Shown here: positions 49,878 to 58,130 of the stretch, in pieces
How positions within the stretch are numbered: position 1 is the first letter of the stretch
Layout: each line of letters begins with the position of its first letter
Source: Saprospiraceae bacterium
Lineage (GTDB): Bacteria > Bacteroidota > Bacteroidia > Chitinophagales > Saprospiraceae
Direction of reading: 5' to 3'
DNA: 64,000 nucleotides
Assembly (NCBI GenBank): GCA_041392805.1
Contig: JAWKLJ010000002.1
Location: 945,001-1,009,000 of the forward strand
The notes under the pieces: model-generated
Told to the model about the DNA's origin: nothing
What the model saw: only the letters and a program-made list of their open reading frames with translations
Database searches by the model: none
Translations under genes and position numbers: made by a program

Positions 49878-52340
49878 TTACTTTTTCATTTCCGGCAGCG
49901 TATCTTTCAAAGCGCTCGTGACCAGGAGTACCAATTGCTTTTTGTCTTCGAACAACAGGATGGACTCCAGACCCGTCCCTGGATCTCCTTCCGGCCGGAA
50001 CAGGATCGATTTTCGGCTGCGCTGAGCCGGATCCCGGTAGAATTTTCCGACCGGGTTACCGTTGACCAGCAGCTTTATTTCGATCGCAATGCCGGCATCC
50101 GTTTGCTCATAAAGTCCGCCGAGCGAAAAGGCCTTCGTGTAGCGGTAGACATCCACAAAGATAAATTCACTACTGCTACCTTCCGCGGACTCCTGCCGAA
50201 AGGCCGTTTCCAGGGTATCGGCAATGCCCAGGTTGTCGGCAAAGGAAGTCCGGTTCAGGAAATGGCTGCGGATCATTACCGGCTTTTTGTTACCGATGGG
50301 GATACCGTCCTTGATACGTTCATCCAGCAGGCCAATATCGAAACTTGCGGCCCGGCTCGGGAAACCCAACATCGGGGTCTGGATGCCGTTAATGGTGGAT
50401 GCCAGTTCGGGTACCCGGTCACGAGCGTGTTGAAAGAGCGCCATCACATCGACGGTTTCTTTGCCTTCCCGGTCTTTGCGGGTGGCTACGCCGCGCATGC
50501 CTTCCAGCAAAGCATAAGTCAAAAGCCCCTGCCCGTATTCCCCGGCCTCATAGCTCACCTTATCTGCCGCACTACCCGAAAGCACGAACATCCCGGTGCG
50601 ATCCTTCATCCGGTCCATGGCCCGGATCTGGCTGGAGTTGAGCGCTTTGGTGCCGCCGGTGAGGTTCTCCACGATCTGCCCGGAATGGCAGGCGTCGATG
50701 ATGAGCACCTGCTTGAGGGCGGGGATGTCGGTCAGCCATTTGGTCAGTTCTTCGCTGGAGATAGCGTAGGCGCGGAGAATGTCGGGATCCGACAGGGCAT
50801 CTTCGCCATTGATGTTTTTGGTGAGGTAATAAAAAAGCGTCTGGTCCGTCCCCCCCTGCGTGACACCGTGGCCGGACAAATACACCACCACCACGTCTTC
50901 CGCTTTCGCTTTTTGCCGGATGCTTTGGAAGACGGACTCGATATGATCCTTGTCCGCGCTCTGCCATCGGATGGGCGTGCCCTCCAGGCCGGTGCTGTCC
51001 GGGGAGGCCGTGGTGAGGCAGTGGACTTCCAGACTGTCTCCATTGGTAAATAGGGCGGTGCCGACAGACTGCAAGGCCCGCGCCATCATGGTGGCGTCCT
51101 GATCGGCGTATTGGAGATCCAATTTGATACCAGCATAGTTGGAAGTGCCGATGGAGATGACGTAAAGCTTGGGATCAAGTTGGCCCGTCCAGTCAGATTG
51201 GCCCTCCGATTGGTTGCTGCCCCGGCTACGGGCCGCCGCCATCCGATATTCAAGATTGACGGCCGGACTTTTAAGCCAGCCCTCCTCATTATAGGCCCGG
51301 ATGCTGATGGTATTGGTACTGTCTGGATGGCGGAGGAGGTAGTTTTGATGCGATTGTAGATCGAAACGGATGCTGCTGTCCCGCCGGGCGTCTTCTCCCC
51401 TGGGCAGCGGGTTGGCCTCATCCGTCACTTCCTTGCCGTTGATGAAAATGCTGACTTTGCCGATGCCGCCATTGCGGGCGTGTAGCTCGATATGCAGGGA
51501 ATCCCCTATAATCTCTGCATGTACTTTGGGATGGAGTTTGACGGTGTTGAAATTGCTGACTGGGCGGATGGGGTCGTCAGACAAACCTAGCAATTTTGGC
51601 AAAAGTCCGGGTTCGTAATAGCGGGCCTTGAGTTGTTCAAGTTCGATAACCAGGTATTCACGATCTCGTTGGTAGAAAAGGCTATAGTGTATGAGATTCA
51701 TGGCACCAGGTGAGGCATCGAATAGGCCGTCTGGAGTGGCGATGATCCAGTTGGCTGAGTCAATCACCACCAGGCTGGCGATCTCCTGGCCAGAATGGTT
51801 CCAAAGTTTTGCGGTATGATCACTTGAGCCGGTGAGGATAAATTTCCCATCGGGAGAGAAGGTAACGGACGAAACGCCACCTGAATGACCTTCCAAATTT
51901 TTAATTTCCCGCCCCTCCCTGTCCCACAATTTTGGGGTATAATCATATGAGCCGGTGAGGATGAATTGCCCGTCAGGAGAGAAGGCTACTGATGTAACGT
52001 AGTGGGAATGACCTTCCAGACTTTTGATTTCTCGCCCCTCGTGGTCCCACAATTTAGCGGTATGATCTAACGATCCGGTGAGGATGTATTGCCCATCAGG
52101 GGAAAAGGCAACGGAAGTAACGAAGTTGGAATGGCCTTTGAGGCTTTTGATTTCTCGCCCCTGGCGGTCCCACAGTTTGGCGGTAGAATCATCTGATCCA
52201 GTGAGGATGTATTGGCCGTCGGGGGAGAAGGCTACAGCCGTAATACCGTCCGAATGTCCAATTGACACCACCAATTCTGGCTTTTGGGCCAGGCAATGTA
52301 CTGATATACAAACCAGGTACAATAAGACAATTTCTTTCAT
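49878..52340 (-). CDS. Secreted WD40-caspase (C14) fusion protein, short form
   Basis: An 820-residue paralogue of the neighbouring gene. After a signal peptide (to CLAQ) there are just four WD40 repeats of exactly 41 residues (28-191), nearly identical to each other (GHSDGITAVAFSPDGQYILTG, GHSNFVTSVAFSPDGQYILTG and so on), too few for a closed propeller by themselves. Then come the same linker (ANWIIATPDGLFDASPGAM), the Ig-like domain (GGIGKVSIFINGKEV, 291-305) and the caspase domain with the His491/Cys551 dyad (YLSGHG, IIDACHSGQ), 60 residues apart as in the long form. A stretch of over 80 residues around the Cys differs from the long form at only a few positions. It is probably a recent duplicate that has lost or never gained most propeller blades. 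Confidence 0.88.
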   Translation of the reverse strand: MKEIVLLYLVCISVHCLAQKPELVVSIGHSDGITAVAFSPDGQYILTGSDDSTAKLWDRQGREIKSLKGHSNFVTSVAFSPDGQYILTGSLDHTAKLWDHEGREIKSLEGHSHYVTSVAFSPDGQFILTGSYDYTPKLWDREGREIKNLEGHSGGVSSVTFSPDGKFILTGSSDHTAKLWNHSGQEIASLVVIDSANWIIATPDGLFDASPGAMNLIHYSLFYQRDREYLVIELEQLKARYYEPGLLPKLLGLSDDPIRPVSNFNTVKLHPKVHAEIIGDSLHIELHARNGGIGKVSIFINGKEVTDEANPLPRGEDARRDSSIRFDLQSHQNYLLRHPDSTNTISIRAYNEEGWLKSPAVNLEYRMAAARSRGSNQSEGQSDWTGQLDPKLYVISIGTSNYAGIKLDLQYADQDATMMARALQSVGTALFTNGDSLEVHCLTTASPDSTGLEGTPIRWQSADKDHIESVFQSIRQKAKAEDVVVVYLSGHGVTQGGTDQTLFYYLTKNINGEDALSDPDILRAYAISSEELTKWLTDIPALKQVLIIDACHSGQIVENLTGGTKALNSSQIRAMDRMKDRTGMFVLSGSAADKVSYEAGEYGQGLLTYALLEGMRGVATRKDREGKETVDVMALFQHARDRVPELASTINGIQTPMLGFPSRAASFDIGLLDERIKDGIPIGNKKPVMIRSHFLNRTSFADNLGIADTLETAFRQESAEGSSSEFIFVDVYRYTKAFSLGGLYEQTDAGIAIEIKLLVNGNPVGKFYRDPAQRSRKSILFRPEGDPGTGLESILLFEDKKQLVLLVTSALKDTLPEMKK
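51770..52260 (-). repeat. Tandem 123-bp WD40-coding repeats
   Basis: Four consecutive 123-bp units encode the 41-residue WD40 repeats of the short caspase protein. The DNA itself is highly conserved between units (words such as CGGTGAGGATGTATTGCC and TTTTGATTTCTCGCCCCT recur), indicating recent expansion and likely instability in copy number. Confidence 0.8.
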
Positions 52341-52435
52341 CCTTTAACTTCAAAAGCTATACTGGGCAAAGCAATTATCTGCTCAGTTATCTTGATTCTC
52401 CAATAATTTCACCCTTCCTTCCACATAATTTGTTG

Positions 52436-52473
52436 CACGGGCCACTCAAGATCATTAACCGGAGTGGCCCGTG
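52436..52473 (-). terminator. 12-bp hairpin behind the ABC transporter gene
   Basis: CACGGGCCACTC (52436-52447) and GAGTGGCCCGTG (52462-52473) form a perfect stem with a 14-base loop, 66 bases past the ABC transporter stop on the minus strand. Confidence 0.6.
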
Positions 52474-52539
52474 TGACTGGCAATTGGTTTCTCCTTCTGA
52501 AAGAGCATTATTTGTTTAGAATGGCTGTTGCCGTATACA

Positions 52540-54348
52540 CTAAGCCTCCTCCTCCATGGTTTGCTTCTCATAAAGATCAAAATAGTAACCTTTATGGAGA
52601 ATTAATTCCTCGTGGGTACCCTCTTCGACAATGCGACCCTCGTCCATGACGATGATTTTATCAAATTGGAGGAGGGAATAGATTCGATGGGTAATAATAA
52701 TGGCCGTCTTATCAGCCAAGGCAGAGGTGAAATAACCTAAAATTTGTTTTTCCGTATTGGTATCAACCGCTGAAAGGCAATCATCGAGAATGACAATGTC
52801 TGGTTGCTTTATTAAGGCCCTGGCGATAGATACCCGTTGCTTTTGACCACCCGAAAGCGTCACGCCTCGTTCGCCGACCAAGGTATTGAAGCCTTTGGGG
52901 AGCCCCACAATGTCATCGTAAACGGCCGCATGGCGTGCAAAGGTCTCAATTTCATCCTGGCTGGCATCTCGCCGCCCAAAAGCAATATTCTGTGAAATAG
53001 TATCCGAAAATAAAAAAACATCTTGCGGAACATAGCCAATCCGTCGTCGAAGCTTGTTGAGGTCATGTTGCCGAATATCCTTCCCATCCAGTTCAATTTG
53101 CCCGCTGGAAACATCGTACATTCGGACCAACAAATCAGCAATGGTTGTTTTACCGGAGCCCGTCCTGCCAATGATAGCCATCTTTTGGCCGGGATTTAAG
53201 GTGAAACTTACGCCTTCCAGTGCTTTTATGCCAGTATCAGGATAGACAAAGTTGACATTTTTTAAAACAATTTGACCTGATAAGGGCGTGTCTTCTTTTT
53301 CGACCTGGCTGCTGATTTCTGGCTGTAGCTGCAAAAATTCATTGATACGTTTCTGAGAGGCTGCGGCTTGTTGAATAATAGAAGCAATCCACCCAGTAGC
53401 CGTAACAGGCCAGGTTAACATATTTACATAAATGACAAATTCAGCTATATTGCCTGCCGTTATCTCTCCTTTAACGGCTAAAAGACCGCCTATATAGACC
53501 GTGATTATCGTACTGGCGCCAATCAATAAAAGCATAATAGGGTGGAATAAGGATTCGACCTGGACCAAACGAAGTGCCTTATCTTTGTAGTCTTCGCTTT
53601 CTTGTCTGAAAAACTGGGTCATAGGCTCTTCCTGCACATAAGATTTAACGACCCTAATACCCGCGTATACTTCCTGCGCATTACTATTGAGTTTTGACAA
53701 CTGTGTTTGAATAACCGTGCTTCGCTTATTGATGATATGGCTAACATAATAAATGGAAAGCGATAAAAAGGGTAGCGGAGCCAGGGAATAAAAACTTAAT
53801 AGCGGACTGACGCTAATCATGGAGTAAATGACAAAGACAAAGAGGGTTACCAAGTTGATGCCATACAACACCGCCGGCCCCAAATACATCCTGACCTTTG
53901 ATACATCCTCCGAAATACGCGCCATTAAATCCCCCGTCTTATTTCGCTTGTAAAAAGCTAAGGAAAGTTTTTCGTAGTGGGCAAACATTTCCTTGCGCAT
54001 ATCATATTCTACCAAGCGCGACATGACGATGATGGTTTGCCGCATAAAGTACATGAATACCCCCATTAACAAAGCCAGTATTAGGACTAAAACCCCAAAA
54101 AGCAGGAGTGTTTGTCCTAAAACCTGAAATAAATCATCTTGCAACTCAAACCCTTTGAACAGGTAAAAATAGCTGATATTATCAACCACTAAGTCGAGCG
54201 CTTCCCGGATCATGATGGGTTGTAGAACGCGAAAATAGTTAGAGGCTGACACGAAAAGTATCCCTAGCAACAGGTGCCAACGGTATTTGACAAAATACTT
54301 ATTGAGTACGGCAAGCTCTTTCACAAATGAATTATTTTTGGTTTCCAA
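52540..54348 (-). CDS. ABC exporter, fused permease-ATPase (MsbA/MDR-like)
   Basis: A 602-residue half transporter with six membrane helices (about residues 20-310) and a C-terminal ATPase domain. Motifs: Walker A IIGRTGSGKTT, Q-loop YVPQDVFLFSDT, signature LSGGQKQR, Walker B IVILDDCLSAVD (the usual Glu after the Asp is absent: DD-C in place of DE) and H-loop IIITHRI. The type is that of lipid/multidrug exporters, working as a homodimer in the inner membrane. It is the last gene behind a lipoprotein and a small membrane protein on the same strand. The substrate is unknown. Confidence 0.92.
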   Translation of the reverse strand: METKNNSFVKELAVLNKYFVKYRWHLLLGILFVSASNYFRVLQPIMIREALDLVVDNISYFYLFKGFELQDDLFQVLGQTLLLFGVLVLILALLMGVFMYFMRQTIIVMSRLVEYDMRKEMFAHYEKLSLAFYKRNKTGDLMARISEDVSKVRMYLGPAVLYGINLVTLFVFVIYSMISVSPLLSFYSLAPLPFLSLSIYYVSHIINKRSTVIQTQLSKLNSNAQEVYAGIRVVKSYVQEEPMTQFFRQESEDYKDKALRLVQVESLFHPIMLLLIGASTIITVYIGGLLAVKGEITAGNIAEFVIYVNMLTWPVTATGWIASIIQQAAASQKRINEFLQLQPEISSQVEKEDTPLSGQIVLKNVNFVYPDTGIKALEGVSFTLNPGQKMAIIGRTGSGKTTIADLLVRMYDVSSGQIELDGKDIRQHDLNKLRRRIGYVPQDVFLFSDTISQNIAFGRRDASQDEIETFARHAAVYDDIVGLPKGFNTLVGERGVTLSGGQKQRVSIARALIKQPDIVILDDCLSAVDTNTEKQILGYFTSALADKTAIIITHRIYSLLQFDKIIVMDEGRIVEEGTHEELILHKGYYFDLYEKQTMEEEA

Positions 54349-54409
54349 GCTCCTTTTACAAAATAACCGTTTTCAATCATTATTGTTTGTGATCTGCTGT
54401 AATCTTGCG

Positions 54410-54685
54410 TTAATTCATCCAATCTACGCCCTTGTTAATACCTAGATAAATGACCGCAGCAATGATAGGGGCAAAGACAGAAGCCAACATAAGGTAAAAA
54501 TACCACCGCGGAACCTTGGAGCGTTCGACTAGTTCTACCACCAATGAAACGACAAGAATAGCAAGAAAAATGGATCCCAGAATAATACTTATCATGCTTG
54601 CTAGGTAATCATTCATGAGCCAGCAAAATAAATAAAGTAAGATCTGAATCAGCAAGATCTCGCCAATACGGAATTTTTTCTGCAT
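54410..54685 (-). CDS. Small membrane protein
   Basis: A 91-residue protein with three hydrophobic segments (ILLIQILLYLFCWLMNDYL, SMISIILGSIFLAILVVSLVV, FYLMLASVFAPIIAAVIYLG), separated by a charged loop ELVERSKVPRWY. It lacks a signal peptide. It starts 5 bases after the lipoprotein stop and is 61 bases ahead of the ABC exporter, so it probably belongs to that operon, perhaps as an accessory subunit. No family is recognised. Confidence 0.75.
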   Translation of the reverse strand: MQKKFRIGEILLIQILLYLFCWLMNDYLASMISIILGSIFLAILVVSLVVELVERSKVPRWYFYLMLASVFAPIIAAVIYLGINKGVDWMN

Positions 54686-54690
54686 AAAGT

Positions 54691-55077
54691 TTATTCCTCT
54701 TCGATGGTTTTTCCGAGTCGAAATTGGAAATTAAAGCGATTGATCGTGGCCGTCATCACCAAAAATGAATCCGTCAGCGATTCCACATTATAATCTATTT
54801 CGACCTGACTTTCGCGTTGCTTTAAGGTCGTATTGTCAAATTGATAGGTAGCCTCTTCAACGGTTCCTAGAATATTTGTACGCATACTGCCATCCTGGAA
54901 AAATTCAAAGAATAACTGATCTAGCGATTCAGTAGTCTGGCCATTGCGTTTGGCTTCGCGAATATCCCACCTGCCAAGCAATAATTCGCTGTTGCCAGTT
55001 GATTCGTTTTTACAGCCAAAAGGAGATAGTAAAAAAAGACCTACAATGATGGTACCAATTGCACTTTTATACTTCAT
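54691..55077 (-). CDS. Lipoprotein with lipocalin-like domain
   Basis: A 128-residue lipoprotein (lipobox LSPFGC, Cys22) with a lipocalin-like beta-barrel (LLGRWDIREAKRNGQ, LFFEFFQDGSMRTN, ATYQFDNTTLKQRES, LVMTATINRFNFQFRL). The GRW near the start is the usual first strand of lipocalin-like DUFs of Bacteroidota. It could bind small hydrophobic ligands. It is the first gene of the putative three-gene unit ending with the ABC exporter. Confidence 0.75.
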   Translation of the reverse strand: MKYKSAIGTIIVGLFLLSPFGCKNESTGNSELLLGRWDIREAKRNGQTTESLDQLFFEFFQDGSMRTNILGTVEEATYQFDNTTLKQRESQVEIDYNVESLTDSFLVMTATINRFNFQFRLGKTIEEE

Positions 55078-55190
55078 GATTGATTTAGCGTGTTCTTGGC
55101 TGTAAAAGTATAAAAAAGGGTCAATAATACCTAGTGTCTAAAACCCAAAGCAGAAGGTATAATATTTGGAAGTTTATTTTTTAGCGCTAA

Positions 55191-56939
55191 TTACCCTTTC
55201 CAATTCTCCCTGATTTGACTGATTTGTTGATTCAGGCGATTCATTTGTACAGCGACCTGTGTAACAGGATTTTGAGCATTGGCGCCATGTAATTGTTGTT
55301 GCTCCTGAAAGATAGTGACGATGTGTTGCCATCTTTTGTGCTCTTCTGCGGACAATACGCCCATCATTTCTTTCAATTTCAGCATATTTGATTCGGCGCC
55401 ATGGGTCAGGGTTTGCGCCTCTCCTTCATAATGACTGAGTAACAGGGTCTGCAATTCATTCTCATTCATGATCGGCACAATTTTTTCGGCTATTTTATTC
55501 ATATTCCGATACGAACCTTGTAATTTGAAGGGAGGTTCTGTACGGTGCGCATCGGCCATACCTGCGGATTGAATATAAGCTTTATTAACGTTAAGAATGA
55601 CCTCCCTAACCTTTATCAGTTTTTGCAGGACGGAGCTGTATTCATTCAATTCCTCTGGTGTATGGGTGCGTTTCAATGATACCGGAGTTTTTTCTCCTGC
55701 GCCTAACATTTCTACCAATTGGTAGACATCCTCCATGGACTTGGTAGCCAATCGTGCCAGGATGGCGTTGGAAGTCATGGCATTTTCAATATAGCTTAGT
55801 TTAAAGACCTTGGCATTGTCGCCAATCAGGTCACCCAGGTTATAGATATCGGCCCTATTGGCCAACATATCGGGAACTTGAAACCTTTCTCCACTTTCTG
55901 TATAAGGATTCCCCGCCATTACCACACAAACCCGTTTCCCTTTTAGGTCATAGGTTTTAGTTTGCCCCTTCCATACACCTTCTATTTTTCTTTGGGCATC
56001 ACAGAGCGAAATAAATTTCTGTAGGAATTCCTGGTGGCAATGCTGAATATCATCTATATATATCATGACATTATCTCCCATTTCCAGTGCCAGGTTGAGC
56101 TTTTCGAGTTCTTTCTGTGCCGAGCGATCTGTGGCTGCCAAGGGGTCGAGGGTGACCACCTTATGGCCAATGGCCGGACCGTTTATTTTCATAAAAATCA
56201 ATCCCATGCGATTGGCTATGTACTCCATCAGGGTTGTTTTTCCATAACCAGGTGGAGAAAGCAGGAGCAAAAGCCCCATTCGATCTGTTCGTGTTTCGGC
56301 ACCTACCGTTCCGATTTGTTTGGCCAGGTTGTCGCCAAGGAGTGAAAGGTACACCTCGTCGATGAGTTTATTTCGAACAAAAGAAGTCAAGACCTTAGGC
56401 TCAAATTCTGCTAATCGAAGATCGTTTCGGTATTGTTGCACCAATTCCTTCTTTCTTTGCTGGAAATGGTAGTATTGGGGTAATTCTTCCGTCTGATATT
56501 GGGTAAGCTTGCGAAGGAAAGCAGTATAGTGTAGGACGTACTCTTTTCCATCTAAAAGCGGGTGTTCTCCGCTAAGCGCAGGGACCTTAAGCGCGGTAAT
56601 CGCTTTACTAACGTGTTCCTCCTCCCATTGGCCATTTAGTAGCAAGTAGGCAGCCTCTGAGAGGTCGTTTGCCTCTGCAGCTAGTTGCACTTGGGCTTCA
56701 TAGGCTTTTAGCCATTGGAGCGCCAATTGGAATTGTTCGACTGGATGGGCGTTCAGGGCTGTTATAGATTGAAGGAAATCGTCCTTTACCTTTTTTTTGC
56801 GCAAATAATCCTGAAAGGCCTGAGCTATGACGCCAGCTTTTTCGCTAATGGTGAAATGGGCATGCTGGCTGAGTTCATCAAACAGGTAGTTGGCAGCCTG
56901 GCGGAGCGTAGCAGGAGAGCTGTTTTGCAATAACTTCAT
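55191..56939 (-). CDS. Stand-alone AAA ATPase resembling the C-terminal part of the 'DNA repair ATPase' family
   Basis: A 582-residue cytoplasmic protein. Residues 1 to ~190 are helical. An AAA domain follows with Walker A LLLSPPGYGKTTLMEY (~230) and Walker B NVMIYIDDIQHC. It carries the family-specific blocks INGPAIGHKVVTLDP, FLQKFISLCDAQRKIEGVWKGQTK, VCVVMAGNPYTESGERFQVPDMLANRAD and PPFKLQGSYRNMNKIAEKIVP. These match the C-terminal half of large (~1600-1700 aa) proteins annotated as DNA repair ATPase, which normally carry a long N-terminal part with DUF3686. Here that part is absent, and no adjacent gene supplies it. Thus it is a short natural variant or the motor of an unknown complex; the DNA-repair label is not supported by context. 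Confidence 0.8.
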   Translation of the reverse strand: MKLLQNSSPATLRQAANYLFDELSQHAHFTISEKAGVIAQAFQDYLRKKKVKDDFLQSITALNAHPVEQFQLALQWLKAYEAQVQLAAEANDLSEAAYLLLNGQWEEEHVSKAITALKVPALSGEHPLLDGKEYVLHYTAFLRKLTQYQTEELPQYYHFQQRKKELVQQYRNDLRLAEFEPKVLTSFVRNKLIDEVYLSLLGDNLAKQIGTVGAETRTDRMGLLLLLSPPGYGKTTLMEYIANRMGLIFMKINGPAIGHKVVTLDPLAATDRSAQKELEKLNLALEMGDNVMIYIDDIQHCHQEFLQKFISLCDAQRKIEGVWKGQTKTYDLKGKRVCVVMAGNPYTESGERFQVPDMLANRADIYNLGDLIGDNAKVFKLSYIENAMTSNAILARLATKSMEDVYQLVEMLGAGEKTPVSLKRTHTPEELNEYSSVLQKLIKVREVILNVNKAYIQSAGMADAHRTEPPFKLQGSYRNMNKIAEKIVPIMNENELQTLLLSHYEGEAQTLTHGAESNMLKLKEMMGVLSAEEHKRWQHIVTIFQEQQQLHGANAQNPVTQVAVQMNRLNQQISQIRENWKG

Positions 56940-56971
56940 CTTTTGGTTTTTAGTGTCTTCTCCTAAAATGA

Positions 56972-57021
56972 AAAAACTCCCCCTGATTGACCAATTATTA
57001 GGGCAAAAAGGAGGAGTTTTT
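56972..57021 (-). terminator. Terminator behind the kinase-like gene
   Basis: AAAAACTCC (56972-56980) and GGAGTTTTT (57013-57021) pair across a 32-base loop containing further C/G-rich complementarity. On the minus strand it follows the stop at 57063 and ends in a T-run just ahead of the AAA gene start. Confidence 0.6.
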
Positions 57022-57062
57022 CGACCAACTACCTATGGTGTCTCTTTAACTTACTTTTCTCT

Positions 57063-58130
57063 TCAAGGCGAAACCGTATTGATCCTGGTCACTGGACGCT
57101 TTTTCCCTAATTCGATGTCATCCATGTGCACAAAATAACTTTCCATGTATTTCATCATATCATACCTACTATCAGCTGACAAGTATTTAAAGTTTTCTAC
57201 CATCTCAAGGAGATCCTCCTTCTTGCCTTCTAAATAAAATAGGATGGCGTGGATGTTTTGTAGCTGTTGCTCGAAACCCAGGTAAATACGATCTCTGACA
57301 AATTTCATTTCATAATTGGGGTTCGGAATAGCATAAGGGGCATTGACCAGCCCTGAAAAATCGAAATCGTACGGCACGGGAATGATACTCCCATTTTTCA
57401 TGATGAATTTGACATTTCTACCAGCATGAATATCCCAGTCGGAATTACCAATCAAATATTGAAAAATACCTACCAACTTGGCACTTTCCTGGTGAAAAGC
57501 CTCCAACCCACTATTGATACAGGTATCGCAAACTTTACTGTTGGTTCGATGCGTCAATTGAGCGGTATCTTCAATCAAAAAAGCCCATTGCTTCGTTTTT
57601 TTACCGGTATTACTATCCTTGTAAGTAATGCGCAGTAATTGTACCCGAAAACTATTTTCTGTCAGCTCATTAAACATTTTGTAGGCCAGGTATTCTCGCA
57701 TCAATAAATCATAGGCGTCCTGGCGGTCAGAAATGCAATAAGTAACCAATTTAAGGTCATCAAAATCAGCTAATCCAGCTTCTTTCAAGGCTGATTTTTT
57801 GAAATTCAGCTTTAATGGAGGCATCTCACTGCAATTGATACGACGGTAATTACCCCTGATACTGACTTTCAGGTCCCAATAACGCTCCTGTCCATTTTCA
57901 TCTTTGAACATCAGGGAGGCTTTTTGCTCCTCATCAAAGCGGCGATTGTTCTGGAGGTTTTCAACGTCTGTCTCTAACTCGAGTTGTAAAACCTGGGTAT
58001 AGTACATCAAGTCAAAAATGCTTTTCTGCGTGTCAGGGTTGGATGCAAAGCCTTTGCTTGAAAAACTACATCCGATAAGTACCAGAATGACCACCATCCT
58101 TCCCAATCTTTCATTTAAAATCTTCATCAT
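57063..58130 (-). CDS. Exported protein with CotH/atypical-kinase-like core
   Basis: A 355-residue protein with a signal peptide or lipobox-like start (VVILVLIGCSFSSKG). The middle shows motifs of an atypical kinase fold: RGNYRRINCSEMPPLKLNFKKS (a beta-hairpin region with Lys), WAFLIEDTAQLTHR, the probable catalytic loop NSDWDIHAGRNVKF with D and N, and the DFG-like PYDFDFSGLV. This order recalls CotH- and HipA/PI-kinase-like proteins. As an exported protein it may phosphorylate surface proteins, or it may be an inactive relative. No close family name is certain. A TATCTTTG box at 58164-58171 could drive it. Confidence 0.6.
   Translation of the reverse strand: MMKILNERLGRMVVILVLIGCSFSSKGFASNPDTQKSIFDLMYYTQVLQLELETDVENLQNNRRFDEEQKASLMFKDENGQERYWDLKVSIRGNYRRINCSEMPPLKLNFKKSALKEAGLADFDDLKLVTYCISDRQDAYDLLMREYLAYKMFNELTENSFRVQLLRITYKDSNTGKKTKQWAFLIEDTAQLTHRTNSKVCDTCINSGLEAFHQESAKLVGIFQYLIGNSDWDIHAGRNVKFIMKNGSIIPVPYDFDFSGLVNAPYAIPNPNYEMKFVRDRIYLGFEQQLQNIHAILFYLEGKKEDLLEMVENFKYLSADSRYDMMKYMESYFVHMDDIELGKKRPVTRINTVSP

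Noticed and set aside
49935..51053. 372-codon open frame on the plus strand
   Set aside because: It is antisense to the caspase domain of the short WD40-caspase gene; a similar antisense frame exists opposite the paralogue because of shared sequence.
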